DNA from: Pseudomonadota bacterium
Lineage (GTDB): Bacteria; Pseudomonadota; Alphaproteobacteria; Acetobacterales; Acetobacteraceae
DNA: 5,251 nt
Assembly: GCA_021841985.1 (NCBI GenBank)
Contig: JAKCCP010000227.1
Coordinates: 1 to 5,251, forward strand
Direction: 5' to 3'
A program made the position numbers and the translations under genes. Below the pieces are notes generated by a model. That model did not search any database. It was not told where the DNA came from and saw only the letters and a list, made by a program, of their open reading frames with translations. Shown here piece by piece: positions 1 through 5,107 of the stretch. Position 1 is the first letter of the stretch, and every line of letters starts with the position of its first letter.

Positions 1-117
1 CCCGAAAAAAGGGAGCTGGAAGCCTCGGAAAGCCGAAAATCACCGTGAATTTCAGGCGCCAGTCGACCAAACGCCGTTCGCCCGACAGATGCAGCGGCAA
101 AAATTGCGCTGTTCAGA

Positions 118-145
118 GGTTCCCTAAGGGCTCGCCCTTAGAACC
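118..145. repeat. Hairpin 1 of the palindrome array
   Basis: The sequence CTAAGGG (124-130) is followed by a four-base loop and its exact complement CCCTTAG (135-141). Outside a two-base bulge, GGTT (118-121) pairs with AACC (142-145), giving about 11 pairs in total. It has no following T-run, so it is not a convincing intrinsic terminator by itself. It is the first of four adjacent inverted repeats, which suggests an intergenic repetitive element rather than an isolated regulatory hairpin. Confidence 0.6.
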
Positions 146-228
146 CCATACTGGTTTGGGAGTGCAAGGAGGGCCTACTCGGACCTTGCAAGGTCATTGT
201 TGGCCCTCCTTGCACTCCCAAACAATGG
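146..228. repeat. Large 70-bp palindrome (hairpin 2) with nested dyad
   Basis: Positions 154-175 are the exact reverse complement of 202-223, giving a perfect 22-bp stem. The 26-bp interval between the arms contains a perfect 14-bp palindrome, GACCTTGCAAGGTC (182-195), whose centre (188.5) coincides with the centre of the outer arms. The whole of 154-223 is therefore one interrupted palindrome. The heptamer TGCAAGG or its complement occurs four times in alternating orientation (163-169, 184-190, 187-193, 208-214). A short outer pairing, CCAT (146-149) with ATGG (225-228), extends the structure past a small asymmetric internal loop. It could form a strong RNA hairpin or a DNA cruciform. Its function is unknown; a non-coding repetitive element or a miniature transposon-like sequence are both possible. 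Confidence 0.85.
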
Positions 229-235
229 AAGGTTT

Positions 236-253
236 CCAAAGGCTAGCCTTTGG
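236..253. repeat. Hairpin 3: perfect 18-bp palindrome
   Basis: CCAAAGGCT (236-244) is immediately followed by its exact reverse complement AGCCTTTGG (245-253). It is the third inverted repeat in the array and is separated from the 70-bp palindrome by only a few bases. With no spacer between the arms, an RNA hairpin would have to open the central pairs. Confidence 0.75.
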
Positions 254-260
254 TGGGGGT

Positions 261-281
261 CCAGGGGGCAAAGCCCCTTGG
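261..281. repeat. Hairpin 4 of the palindrome array, possible weak terminator
   Basis: GGGGC (265-269) pairs with GCCCC (273-277) around an AAA loop. CCAG (261-264) pairs with TTGG (278-281), including one G-T wobble, so the stem is 9 pairs. On the + strand it is followed by a pyrimidine-rich tract (282-297), which could help termination of + strand transcripts entering from the left. There is no T-run on the - strand side. From memory, hairpins of this GGGGGC-AAA-GCCCC type next to GGACCCCC are common between genes in Acetobacteraceae and relatives. Confidence 0.6.
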
Positions 282-319
282 CCTTCTTTCCCTTCACCCG
301 ATGGCCCTGGGCCGGCGCG

Positions 320-748
320 TCAGCCGAGAAACCCGCCCATCAGCAGCAATAGCCGCGCGTGTTCGGGTGCTACTGGCAGCACCGAAAGCCGCGACTGGCG
401 GATGAGCGCGAGATCGGCGAGCCGGGGCTCGGCCTTGATCGCGGCGAGGGTCACCGGGCGCGGCAGCGCTGCCACGGCGCGGACATCGACCGCGACCCAG
501 TCGCCGCTCTCGGCGGTCGGATCGGGGTAAGCGGCGCGCACCACCTCGACGAGGCCGACGATCTCCTTGCCGATATTGGAGTGATAGAAAAACACCCGCT
601 CGCCCGGGCGCATCGCCTTGAGGTTGTTCTTGGCGGCGTGGTTGCGCACCCCGGTCCAGGGCTCGGTGCCGTTTTTCACCTGATCCGCGAAGCTGAAGGC
701 GTCGGGCTCGGATTTCACCAGCCAGGCAGGCAAAATCCCGCCGCTCAT
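320..748 (-). CDS. EVE-domain protein (thymocyte nuclear protein 1-like)
   Basis: This 142-residue protein consists of essentially one EVE domain, a PUA-like fold that binds nucleic acids and in several members recognises modified bases. Its cellular role in alphaproteobacteria is not established. Visible family motifs are WLVKSEPD (9-16), WTGVRN (31-36), NNLKAMRPGE (41-50), FFYHSN (53-58), KEIVGLVEVV (61-70), AYPDPTA (73-79), WVAVDV (84-89) and RQSRLSV (118-124). The length is normal for a single-domain bacterial EVE protein, and no signal peptide or membrane segment is seen, so it should be cytoplasmic. The ATG at 748 is the only sensible start, because the domain begins a few residues later. 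It lies 13 nt beyond the YciI stop codon with only a weak ribosome site, so translation is probably coupled to the upstream YciI gene. The start codon sits inside a 17-bp tandem duplication. Confidence 0.93.
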   Translation of the reverse strand: MSGGILPAWLVKSEPDAFSFADQVKNGTEPWTGVRNHAAKNNLKAMRPGERVFFYHSNIGKEIVGLVEVVRAAYPDPTAESGDWVAVDVRAVAALPRPVTLAAIKAEPRLADLALIRQSRLSVLPVAPEHARLLLLMGGFLG

Positions 749-773
749 GCGATCATGCCGCTCATGCGATCAT
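740..773. repeat. Perfect 17-bp tandem duplication at the YciI/EVE junction
   Basis: Positions 740-756 and 757-773 are identical 17-mers (GCCGCTCATGCGATCAT on the + strand). On the - strand the first-read copy holds the last codons and stop of the YciI gene. The second holds the start of the EVE gene. In each copy an ATG overlaps a TGA. The present arrangement therefore contains a six-codon frame encoding MSGMIA (765 down to 748, stop 747-745). That frame begins on the YciI stop and ends on the EVE start. Removing one copy restores a standard 4-bp ATGA overlap between the two genes. Confidence 0.9.
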
Positions 774-1055
774 CTGGCCGTCGCGGAACACCATGCGATA
801 GGGGCGGATCACCGTGCTTTCGAACAATCCCGCCTTGGCGTAAGGGTCGCCGGCGGCGAAGGCTTCGGCCTCGGCGCGGTCGGCGGCGTCGATGATCAAC
901 AAGCTGCCGCAGGGCTCGCCGGCGGCGTTCAGCACCGGCCCGGCCTGGACCAGCCGCTCGGCGCGCGATTTGAGATAGTCGAGATGGACCGGCCGCGTCG
1001 CTTGACGCAGATCAAGGTTTCCGGGCCGATCAGCACAGACAATGGCGAACAGCAT
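762..1055 (-). CDS. YciI-family protein
   Basis: This 97-residue protein matches the YciI-like family, a small ferredoxin-like alpha/beta barrel fold related to muconolactone isomerase and dehydrochlorinases. Members carry a conserved His-Asp pair proposed to be catalytic, but no reaction is established for most of them. Here the pair is H24 in RPVHLDYL (21-28) and D70 in AGDPYAKAGL (68-77). The N-terminal strand MLFAIVCAD (1-9) and the C-terminal strand STVIRPYRMVF (80-90) are also typical. The ATG at 1055 was chosen because the fold begins there and GGGAGA (1066-1061) lies 5 nt upstream. A longer in-frame extension reaching 1349 would run antisense to ccmC and is not credible. The gene is first in a likely two-gene operon with the EVE gene, and is divergent from ccmC with about 80 bp between the chosen starts. 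Confidence 0.92.
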   Translation of the reverse strand: MLFAIVCADRPGNLDLRQATRPVHLDYLKSRAERLVQAGPVLNAAGEPCGSLLIIDAADRAEAEAFAAGDPYAKAGLFESTVIRPYRMVFRDGQMIA

Positions 1056-1060
1056 GGATA

Positions 1061-1066
1061 TCTCCC
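1061..1066 (-). promoter_or_regulatory. Ribosome binding site of the YciI gene
   Basis: GGGAGA on the - strand lies five bases before the ATG at 1055. It supports that start over upstream in-frame codons that would extend the protein into sequence antisense to ccmC. Confidence 0.6.
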
Positions 1067-1086
1067 GAGAGCGTGATTTGGCGATG

Positions 1087-1115
1087 AGAATAGAGGCAAC
1101 GCCGCCCGGCTTCAA
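1087..1115 (-). promoter_or_regulatory. Candidate sigma70-type promoter for the YciI-EVE pair
   Basis: Reading the - strand, TTGAAG (1115-1110) and TATTCT (1092-1087) are separated by exactly 17 bases. Each box matches the TTGACA/TATAAT consensus at four of six positions. Transcription would start near 1080, giving a leader of about 25 nt before the YciI ATG at 1055 that includes its ribosome site. Position and spacing fit well, but short matches of this kind arise by chance. I found no comparable promoter on the + strand for ccmC in the same gap. Confidence 0.4.
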
Positions 1116-1125
1116 ACCCGGTGGC

Positions 1126-1129
1126 GGAG
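1126..1129 (+). promoter_or_regulatory. Ribosome binding site deciding the ccmC start
   Basis: GGAG lies five bases before the ATG at 1135. The other in-frame ATGs at 1042 and 1084 have no comparable sequence at a useful distance, so this site favours the 1135 start. A TTG at 1192 with GGGG at 1180-1183 remains an alternative. Confidence 0.45.
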
Positions 1130-1134
1130 CGGCT

Positions 1135-1914
1135 ATGCTGGGCGTCGTGGATGTTTTCTCACCGACCGCCCCGCCGCGCGGGGCTCGCGGGTTGCACCGC
1201 TTTGCCAATCCCGGGCGCTTTTTGCGCCTCGCCGGGCGGGTTTTGCCGTGGGCAAGCGGGATCGGCCTGCTGCTCGCCGCGATCGGGCTCGCCTGGGGCC
1301 TGTTCGTCGCGCCGGCGGATTGGCAGCAGGGCGATGCGGTGAGGATCATGTATGTCCATGTGCCGGCCGCCTGGCTCGCCTCCGCCGGCTACATGGCGCT
1401 CGCGTCCGCCTCCGCTGTCGCGCTGGTCTGGCGCCATCCGCTCGCCGATCTCGCCGCTGTCGAGATCGCGCCGGTGGGCGCCGGATTCACCGCCATTTGT
1501 CTCATCACCGGCAGTCTCTGGGGCAAGCCGATGTGGGGGGCGTTCTGGGTATGGGATGCGCGGCTGACCTCGGTTCTGGTGCTGTTTTTCCTCTATCTCG
1601 GCCATATCGCGCTGACCCGCGCCTTCGATTCCCCCGAGCGCGGCTATCGCGCCGGGGCGATTCTGGCGCTGGTCGGCGTCGTCAATCTGCCGATCATCAA
1701 ATTCAGCGTCGATTGGTGGAACACGCTGCACCAGCCGGCGAGCATCACGCTCACCGGGGCGCCGACGATGTATCTCGGCATGCTGTGGCCGTTATTGTTC
1801 ACCGCGCTGGGGGCCTCGTTCATCTTCGTGGCGCTGGTACTGGCGCGGCTTTCGGCGGCGGTGATGGAGCGGCGCATCCGCGCCCTCCTCGCCGCGCGCG
1901 CGGAGGGGACATGA
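1135..1914 (+). CDS. ccmC: Heme exporter/handling protein CcmC
   Basis: CcmC is an inner-membrane protein of the heme handling family. It holds heme at the periplasmic face and promotes its covalent attachment to CcmE. From the chosen start it is 259 residues with six hydrophobic segments. The WWD signature is W134-GAFWVW-D141 followed by ARLTS. The two heme-ligand histidines of the family are H75 in MYVHVPAAW and H199 in WWNTLHQPAS. The C-terminus is the usual short cytoplasmic tail. ATG 1135 was chosen for its GGAG ribosome site. The family-conserved part begins only at HRFANPGRFLRL (21-32), so a TTG start at 1192 (240 residues) is possible. A start at 1042 would overlap the divergent YciI gene by 14 bp and is less likely. 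ccmC opens the cluster in this window, without ccmA or ccmB before it. Its stop overlaps the ccmD start by 4 bp. Confidence 0.95.
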   Translation: MLGVVDVFSPTAPPRGARGLHRFANPGRFLRLAGRVLPWASGIGLLLAAIGLAWGLFVAPADWQQGDAVRIMYVHVPAAWLASAGYMALASASAVALVWRHPLADLAAVEIAPVGAGFTAICLITGSLWGKPMWGAFWVWDARLTSVLVLFFLYLGHIALTRAFDSPERGYRAGAILALVGVVNLPIIKFSVDWWNTLHQPASITLTGAPTMYLGMLWPLLFTALGASFIFVALVLARLSAAVMERRIRALLAARAEGT

Positions 1915-2048
1915 CCCATCTCGCCTATATTCTTCCCGCTTACGCCGTAGCACTTTTGATCCCGGCGCTGTTCGCCGGCGATGCCTGGCGGCGGCTGCGG
2001 CGGGCGCGGGCGCGGCTTTTGGTGCTCGAAGGGGGGCGCCGGCGGTGA
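1911..2048 (+). CDS. ccmD: Heme exporter protein CcmD (small membrane subunit)
   Basis: This 45-residue protein has one hydrophobic segment (about residues 4-23, LAYILPAYAVALLIPALFAG) followed by an arginine-rich tail (27-45). That is the standard architecture of CcmD. The family helps CcmC and the CcmAB transporter release heme-loaded CcmE. Sequence conservation in CcmD is low, so the call rests on size, topology and position between ccmC and ccmE. A strong ribosome site, GGAGG (1902-1906), lies in the end of ccmC, four bases before the ATG. The gene overlaps ccmC through ATGA and ccmE through GTGA. Confidence 0.9.
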   Translation: MTHLAYILPAYAVALLIPALFAGDAWRRLRRARARLLVLEGGRRR

Positions 2049-2545
2049 AGCGCAAGCATCGCCGGCTCGCCATCGTGCTCGCTTGCGGCCTCGGCCTCGG
2101 TTCGGCGGCGGCGCTGACCCTGTTCGCTTTCCGTGACAATCTGGTGTTCTTCGTCACCCCCTCCGATCTCGCGAGCCGCGGCCACGCCGGCGAGACGCTT
2201 CGCCTCGGCGGCCTGGTCGCCGCCGGCAGCGTCCAGCACGCGACCATCGACGGCCAGCCGGCGGTGCGGTTTCGCGTGACCGACGGGCGGAGTTCGGTGA
2301 GCGTCTCCTATATCGGCGTGCTGCCCGATCTGTTTCGCGAGGGCCAGGGGGTGGTGACGCTCGGAACCCTGGCGCCGGATGGCGGTTTCGTCGCCTCCGA
2401 GGTGCTCGCCAAGCACGATGAGACCTACATGCCGAAAGACGTGGTCGAGGCGCTGAAGAAAAGCGGCCATTGGCAGCCGGCCGCCGGCCCGCCGCCGCCG
2501 GCCGCGACCTGGAACACCTTGCCCGCGACCAGGAACGGCGGATGA
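2045..2545 (+). CDS. ccmE: Periplasmic heme chaperone CcmE
   Basis: CcmE binds heme covalently through a histidine and carries it from CcmC to the CcmF/H lyase. The 166-residue protein has an N-terminal membrane anchor (about 8-30, after MKRKHRR) and then a periplasmic OB-fold beta-barrel. The heme-binding motif is LAKHDETYMP (121-130), with H124 as the attachment site and Y128 as the axial-ligand tyrosine. Other family segments are VTPSDL (37-42) and VSYIGVLPDLFREGQGVV (87-104). The C-terminal tail is flexible and proline-rich (PAAGPPPPAA, 145-154), as is usual. Translation begins with GTG at 2045, overlapping the ccmD stop by 4 bp. A purine run (2029-2036) eight bases upstream can serve as ribosome site. 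This is the histidine-type CcmE, not the rarer cysteine-type variant. Confidence 0.97.
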   Translation: MKRKHRRLAIVLACGLGLGSAAALTLFAFRDNLVFFVTPSDLASRGHAGETLRLGGLVAAGSVQHATIDGQPAVRFRVTDGRSSVSVSYIGVLPDLFREGQGVVTLGTLAPDGGFVASEVLAKHDETYMPKDVVEALKKSGHWQPAAGPPPPAATWNTLPATRNGG

Positions 2546-2550
2546 AAGGG
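2545..2550 (+). promoter_or_regulatory. Ribosome binding site of ccmF
   Basis: AAAGGG lies five bases before the ccmF ATG at 2556 and begins on the last base of the ccmE stop codon. This is the only junction in the cluster where the genes do not overlap, so ccmF has its own initiation site in the 10-nt gap. Confidence 0.55.
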
Positions 2551-2555
2551 CGCGG

Positions 2556-4517
2556 ATGATCCCCGAACTCGGCCATTTCGCCCTCGCCCTCGCCGTCGTC
2601 ATCGCCGCGGCGCAGGCGGTCTTGCCGCTCATCGGCGCGGCCAGACGGGATGCGGCGCTGATGGCCAGCGCGCCTTCGCTCGCCTTCGGCCAGTTCCTGG
2701 CGCTGGCGCTGGCCTTCGGCGCCCTGCTGTGGTCGAGCGTGGTCTCCGATTTCTCGGTCTACAACATCGCCGAGAACAGCCAGAGCCTGAAGCCGCTGCT
2801 CTATAAAATCACCGGGGTCTGGGGCGACCATGAGGGCTCGATCCTGCTCTGGTGCCTCATTCTGGCACTCTGCGGCGCGGCGGTCGGGGCGTTCGGGCGC
2901 GCTTTGCCGGCCGCGGTGCGGGCGCGGGTGATCGGCGTGCTCGGCGCGACCTCGGCCGGATTCGTGCTGTTTTCGCTCACCGTCAGCAACCCCTTCGTGC
3001 GGCTCTGGCCGCCGCCCTGGGAGGGGCAGGGGATGAACCCGCTGCTCGAGGATCCCGGCCTCGCCTTTCACCCGCCGATTCTCTATGCCGGCTATGTCGG
3101 GTTTTCGATCCCCTTCGCCTTCGCCCTCGCCGCCCTGATCGAGGGCCGGGTGGATGCCGCCTGGGGGCGCTGGGTGCGGCCCTGGGCGCTGGCCGCCTGG
3201 GCGTTTCTGACCGGCGGGATCGCGCTCGGCTCGTGGTGGTCCTATTACGTGCTCGGCTGGGGCGGGTATTGGTTCTGGGATCCGGTGGAGAATGCCTCGC
3301 TGCTGCCCTGGCTCGCCGGCACCGCTCTGGTTCACTCCGCGATCGTGGTCGAAAAGCGCGACGCCCTGAAAATCTGGACCGTGCTGCTCGCCATCGGTAC
3401 TTTTTCGCTCAGCCTCTGCGGCACGTTCCTGGTGCGCTCGGGAATTCTGAACTCGGTGCATGCCTTCGCCAATGATCCGGCGCGCGGGGTGTTCATTCTG
3501 GTGCTGCTGGCCCTCGTCATCGGCACCGCGCTGGCGCTGTTCGCGTGGCGGGCGCCGCGCCTCCTGCCGACCGGGATTTTCGCGCCGCTTTCGCGGGAAG
3601 GCGCGCTGGTTCTGAACAACATCCTGCTCTGCTCGATCGCCGCGGTGGTGTTCACCGGCACCACCTATCCCTTGTTCGCGCAATTGCTCGCCGGCGCGCA
3701 GATCAGCGTCGGCGCGCCGTTTTTCAACGCCGCCGTGCTGCCGCTCGCGATCCCGCTTTTCGTCGTGATGGTGATCGGGCCGATGCTGTCCTGGAAGCGC
3801 GCGGCGCTGGCGCCGGCGCTGATCCGGCTCTGGTGGGTGGCGCTCGCGGCCTTGGCGGTCGGGGTGTTCGCGACCTTTCACACGGCGATTTTCCCGGCCC
3901 TCGGCTTTGCCGCCAGCGTCTGGCTGATCCTCGGCGCCTTCGTCGACATCATCGCGCGGGTACGCCTGTTCCGCCTGCCTCTGGCCACGAGTCTCGCCCG
4001 GCTCGGCGGCATTCCGCTCGCCGCCTGGGGCGGCGCGATCGCCCATGCCGGGATGGGGATCACCGTCGCCGGCATCGCCGGCATGGCGATCGCCGAGCAT
4101 CGCATCGTCGCCATCGCCGCGGGCGAGACGGTCGATCTCGGCGGCTATCGCTGGACGCTCGAGGATCTGCGCGACGCCCCGGGGCCGAATTACAGCGCCC
4201 GCCTCGCCGATATCCGTGTCACGCGCGATGGCCGCGTGATCGCGGTGATGAGCCCCGGCCGGCGGAGCTATCCGTTGCAGCGCACCACCACCACCGAGAC
4301 CGCGATCCGCACCAATCTGCTGCGTGATCTCTATGCCGTGCTCGGGGAGGAGCGCGACGGCAAGGCGGTGCTGCGCCTCCATGTCAATTATCTCGCCCCC
4401 TGGATCTGGTTGGGCGCCCTGGTGATGGCGGCGGGCGGCGGGCTGTCGCTCGCCGATCGCCGCTTGCGGATCGGGGCGCCGCTCCGTCGCGCGGCCGCCC
4501 CGGTGGTCGCGGCATGA
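2556..4517 (+). CDS. ccmF: Cytochrome c heme lyase subunit CcmF
   Basis: CcmF is the large inner-membrane subunit of the heme lyase that, with CcmH, moves heme from CcmE to the CXXCH site of apocytochrome c. The 653-residue length is normal for a complete family member, and many hydrophobic segments are spread along the chain. The WWD motif is GWGGYWFWDPVENASLLPWL (234-253). Four histidines occupy positions expected for heme ligands: H172 (FHPPILYAGYVG), H260 (LVHSAIVVEKRDALK), H302 (SVHAFANDPARG) and H497 (IAHAGMG). They correspond to the E. coli ligands usually numbered 173, 261, 303 and 491. Other conserved blocks are WGDHEGSILLW (89-99) and GTFLVRSGILNSVHAF (289-304). A large periplasmic domain precedes the last membrane segment (about 614-632). 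The stop overlaps the ccmG start by 4 bp (ATGA). I see no frameshift or missing motif. Confidence 0.97.
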   Translation: MIPELGHFALALAVVIAAAQAVLPLIGAARRDAALMASAPSLAFGQFLALALAFGALLWSSVVSDFSVYNIAENSQSLKPLLYKITGVWGDHEGSILLWCLILALCGAAVGAFGRALPAAVRARVIGVLGATSAGFVLFSLTVSNPFVRLWPPPWEGQGMNPLLEDPGLAFHPPILYAGYVGFSIPFAFALAALIEGRVDAAWGRWVRPWALAAWAFLTGGIALGSWWSYYVLGWGGYWFWDPVENASLLPWLAGTALVHSAIVVEKRDALKIWTVLLAIGTFSLSLCGTFLVRSGILNSVHAFANDPARGVFILVLLALVIGTALALFAWRAPRLLPTGIFAPLSREGALVLNNILLCSIAAVVFTGTTYPLFAQLLAGAQISVGAPFFNAAVLPLAIPLFVVMVIGPMLSWKRAALAPALIRLWWVALAALAVGVFATFHTAIFPALGFAASVWLILGAFVDIIARVRLFRLPLATSLARLGGIPLAAWGGAIAHAGMGITVAGIAGMAIAEHRIVAIAAGETVDLGGYRWTLEDLRDAPGPNYSARLADIRVTRDGRVIAVMSPGRRSYPLQRTTTTETAIRTNLLRDLYAVLGEERDGKAVLRLHVNYLAPWIWLGALVMAAGGGLSLADRRLRIGAPLRRAAAPVVAA

Positions 4518-5107
4518 GTGCCGCGCCGCCGGCAAGGGGGCTCTCCCGCCGGGCTCTGCTCGGCATCCCGCTGGCGGCGGCGGCGGCCGCGGGGGCCGGG
4601 TTCTATGCCCTGCTCCGGCGCATGGAAGCCGGCCATTACGATCCTCACGCGGTCGATAACCCGCTGGTCGGGCAAGCCATTCCGGATTTCGCGCCGCTGC
4701 CCGCGCAAGACCCGGCGAGCATCGGCTTCGGCAGCGCCGATCTCCGTGCCGCTCTTCACGCCACCGGGCGGCCGATTTTGGTCAATTTCTTCGCCTCCTG
4801 GTGCGTCCCCTGCCGGATCGAGCATCCGCAATTGATGGCGATGACCGGCGCCGGGATCGCGATCTGGGGCATCGCCTATAAGGACCAGGCCGCGGATGCG
4901 GCGAAGCTCTTGGGCGAGGAAGGAAATCCCTATGCGCGTCTCGCGCGGGACGAAAATGGCCGGGTGTCGATCGATTGGGGGCTTTATGGCGTGCCCGAGA
5001 CCTTCCTGATCGATCGCGCCGGGATCATCCGCGGCCATTGGGCCGGACCGCTCGCGCCGGAGACGGTGCGCGACGAGGTTTCCCCCCTGCTGCGGAAATA
5101 TGCATGA
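4514..5107 (+). CDS. ccmG: Thiol:disulfide interchange protein CcmG/DsbE
   Basis: CcmG is a membrane-anchored periplasmic thioredoxin-like protein that reduces disulfides in the apocytochrome/CcmH pathway. The 197-residue protein has an N-terminal hydrophobic segment (about 14-34). A thioredoxin fold follows, with the active site WCVPC (96-100, C97 and C100) preceded by ILVNFFAS (88-95). The cis-proline loop GVPETFLID (159-167) is also present. The segments VGQAIPDFAPLP (52-63) and GIAYKDQ (119-125) are typical of the DsbE group rather than general thioredoxins. The sequence just before the anchor, LSRRALLG, contains twin arginines and resembles a Tat motif. The usual route for CcmG is an uncleaved Sec-type anchor, so this may be coincidence. 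The ATG at 4514 overlaps the ccmF stop by 4 bp and has only a weak ribosome site, suggesting translational coupling. The stop overlaps the ccmH start in the same way. Confidence 0.96.
   Translation: MSAAPPARGLSRRALLGIPLAAAAAAGAGFYALLRRMEAGHYDPHAVDNPLVGQAIPDFAPLPAQDPASIGFGSADLRAALHATGRPILVNFFASWCVPCRIEHPQLMAMTGAGIAIWGIAYKDQAADAAKLLGEEGNPYARLARDENGRVSIDWGLYGVPETFLIDRAGIIRGHWAGPLAPETVRDEVSPLLRKYA

Larger units (their letters stand above)
1..319. other. Left-edge region with no supportable gene
   Basis: No reading frame here looks like a real protein. A long + strand frame starting with GTG at 45 runs through the hairpin array and then antisense to the EVE gene, and its translation has no recognisable family. 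Two short frames are open from the left edge on the + strand, one ending in TGA at 46-48 and one ending in TAA at 125-127. Either could be the last codons of a gene outside the window, but nothing separates them from chance. What can be described is the cluster of inverted repeats between 118 and 281, annotated separately. The stretch 282-319 between the last hairpin and the EVE stop codon holds nothing I recognise. Confidence 0.6.

Noticed and set aside
1..127. Short frames open from the left edge (ending at 48 and at 127 on +, plus an open - strand frame) as possible gene ends
   Set aside because: Too short and without any recognisable motif. The - strand frame lacks a usable start codon. 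None can be told from chance.
261..297. Strong intrinsic terminator for the EVE gene
   Set aside because: On the - strand the hairpin is not followed by a T-run. The pyrimidine-rich tract is on the + strand side only, so it cannot be called a terminator of the EVE transcript.
1..319. CRISPR array or tRNA gene in the repeat-rich left end
   Set aside because: The repeats are inverted, differ from one another and lack regular unique spacers. No cloverleaf with a tRNA-like T-loop is visible.
45..530. 161-codon + strand frame starting with GTG
   Set aside because: It runs through the whole hairpin array and then antisense to the well-supported EVE gene. The translation shows no recognisable family or domain.
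1002..1007. TTGACG as a -35 box for ccmC
   Set aside because: No plausible -10 sequence lies 16-18 bp downstream, and the site is inside the YciI coding sequence.
762..1349. Extended 195-residue version of the YciI protein
   Set aside because: The extra N-terminal part is antisense to ccmC and has no family similarity. The ATG at 1055 has a good ribosome site and starts exactly at the fold.
2154..4535. 793-codon - strand frame opposite ccmE and ccmF
   Set aside because: It is a long GC-rich antisense frame rich in R, E, G, P, Q and H, as expected from the complement of hydrophobic coding sequence. ccmE and ccmF on the + strand are certain from their motifs.
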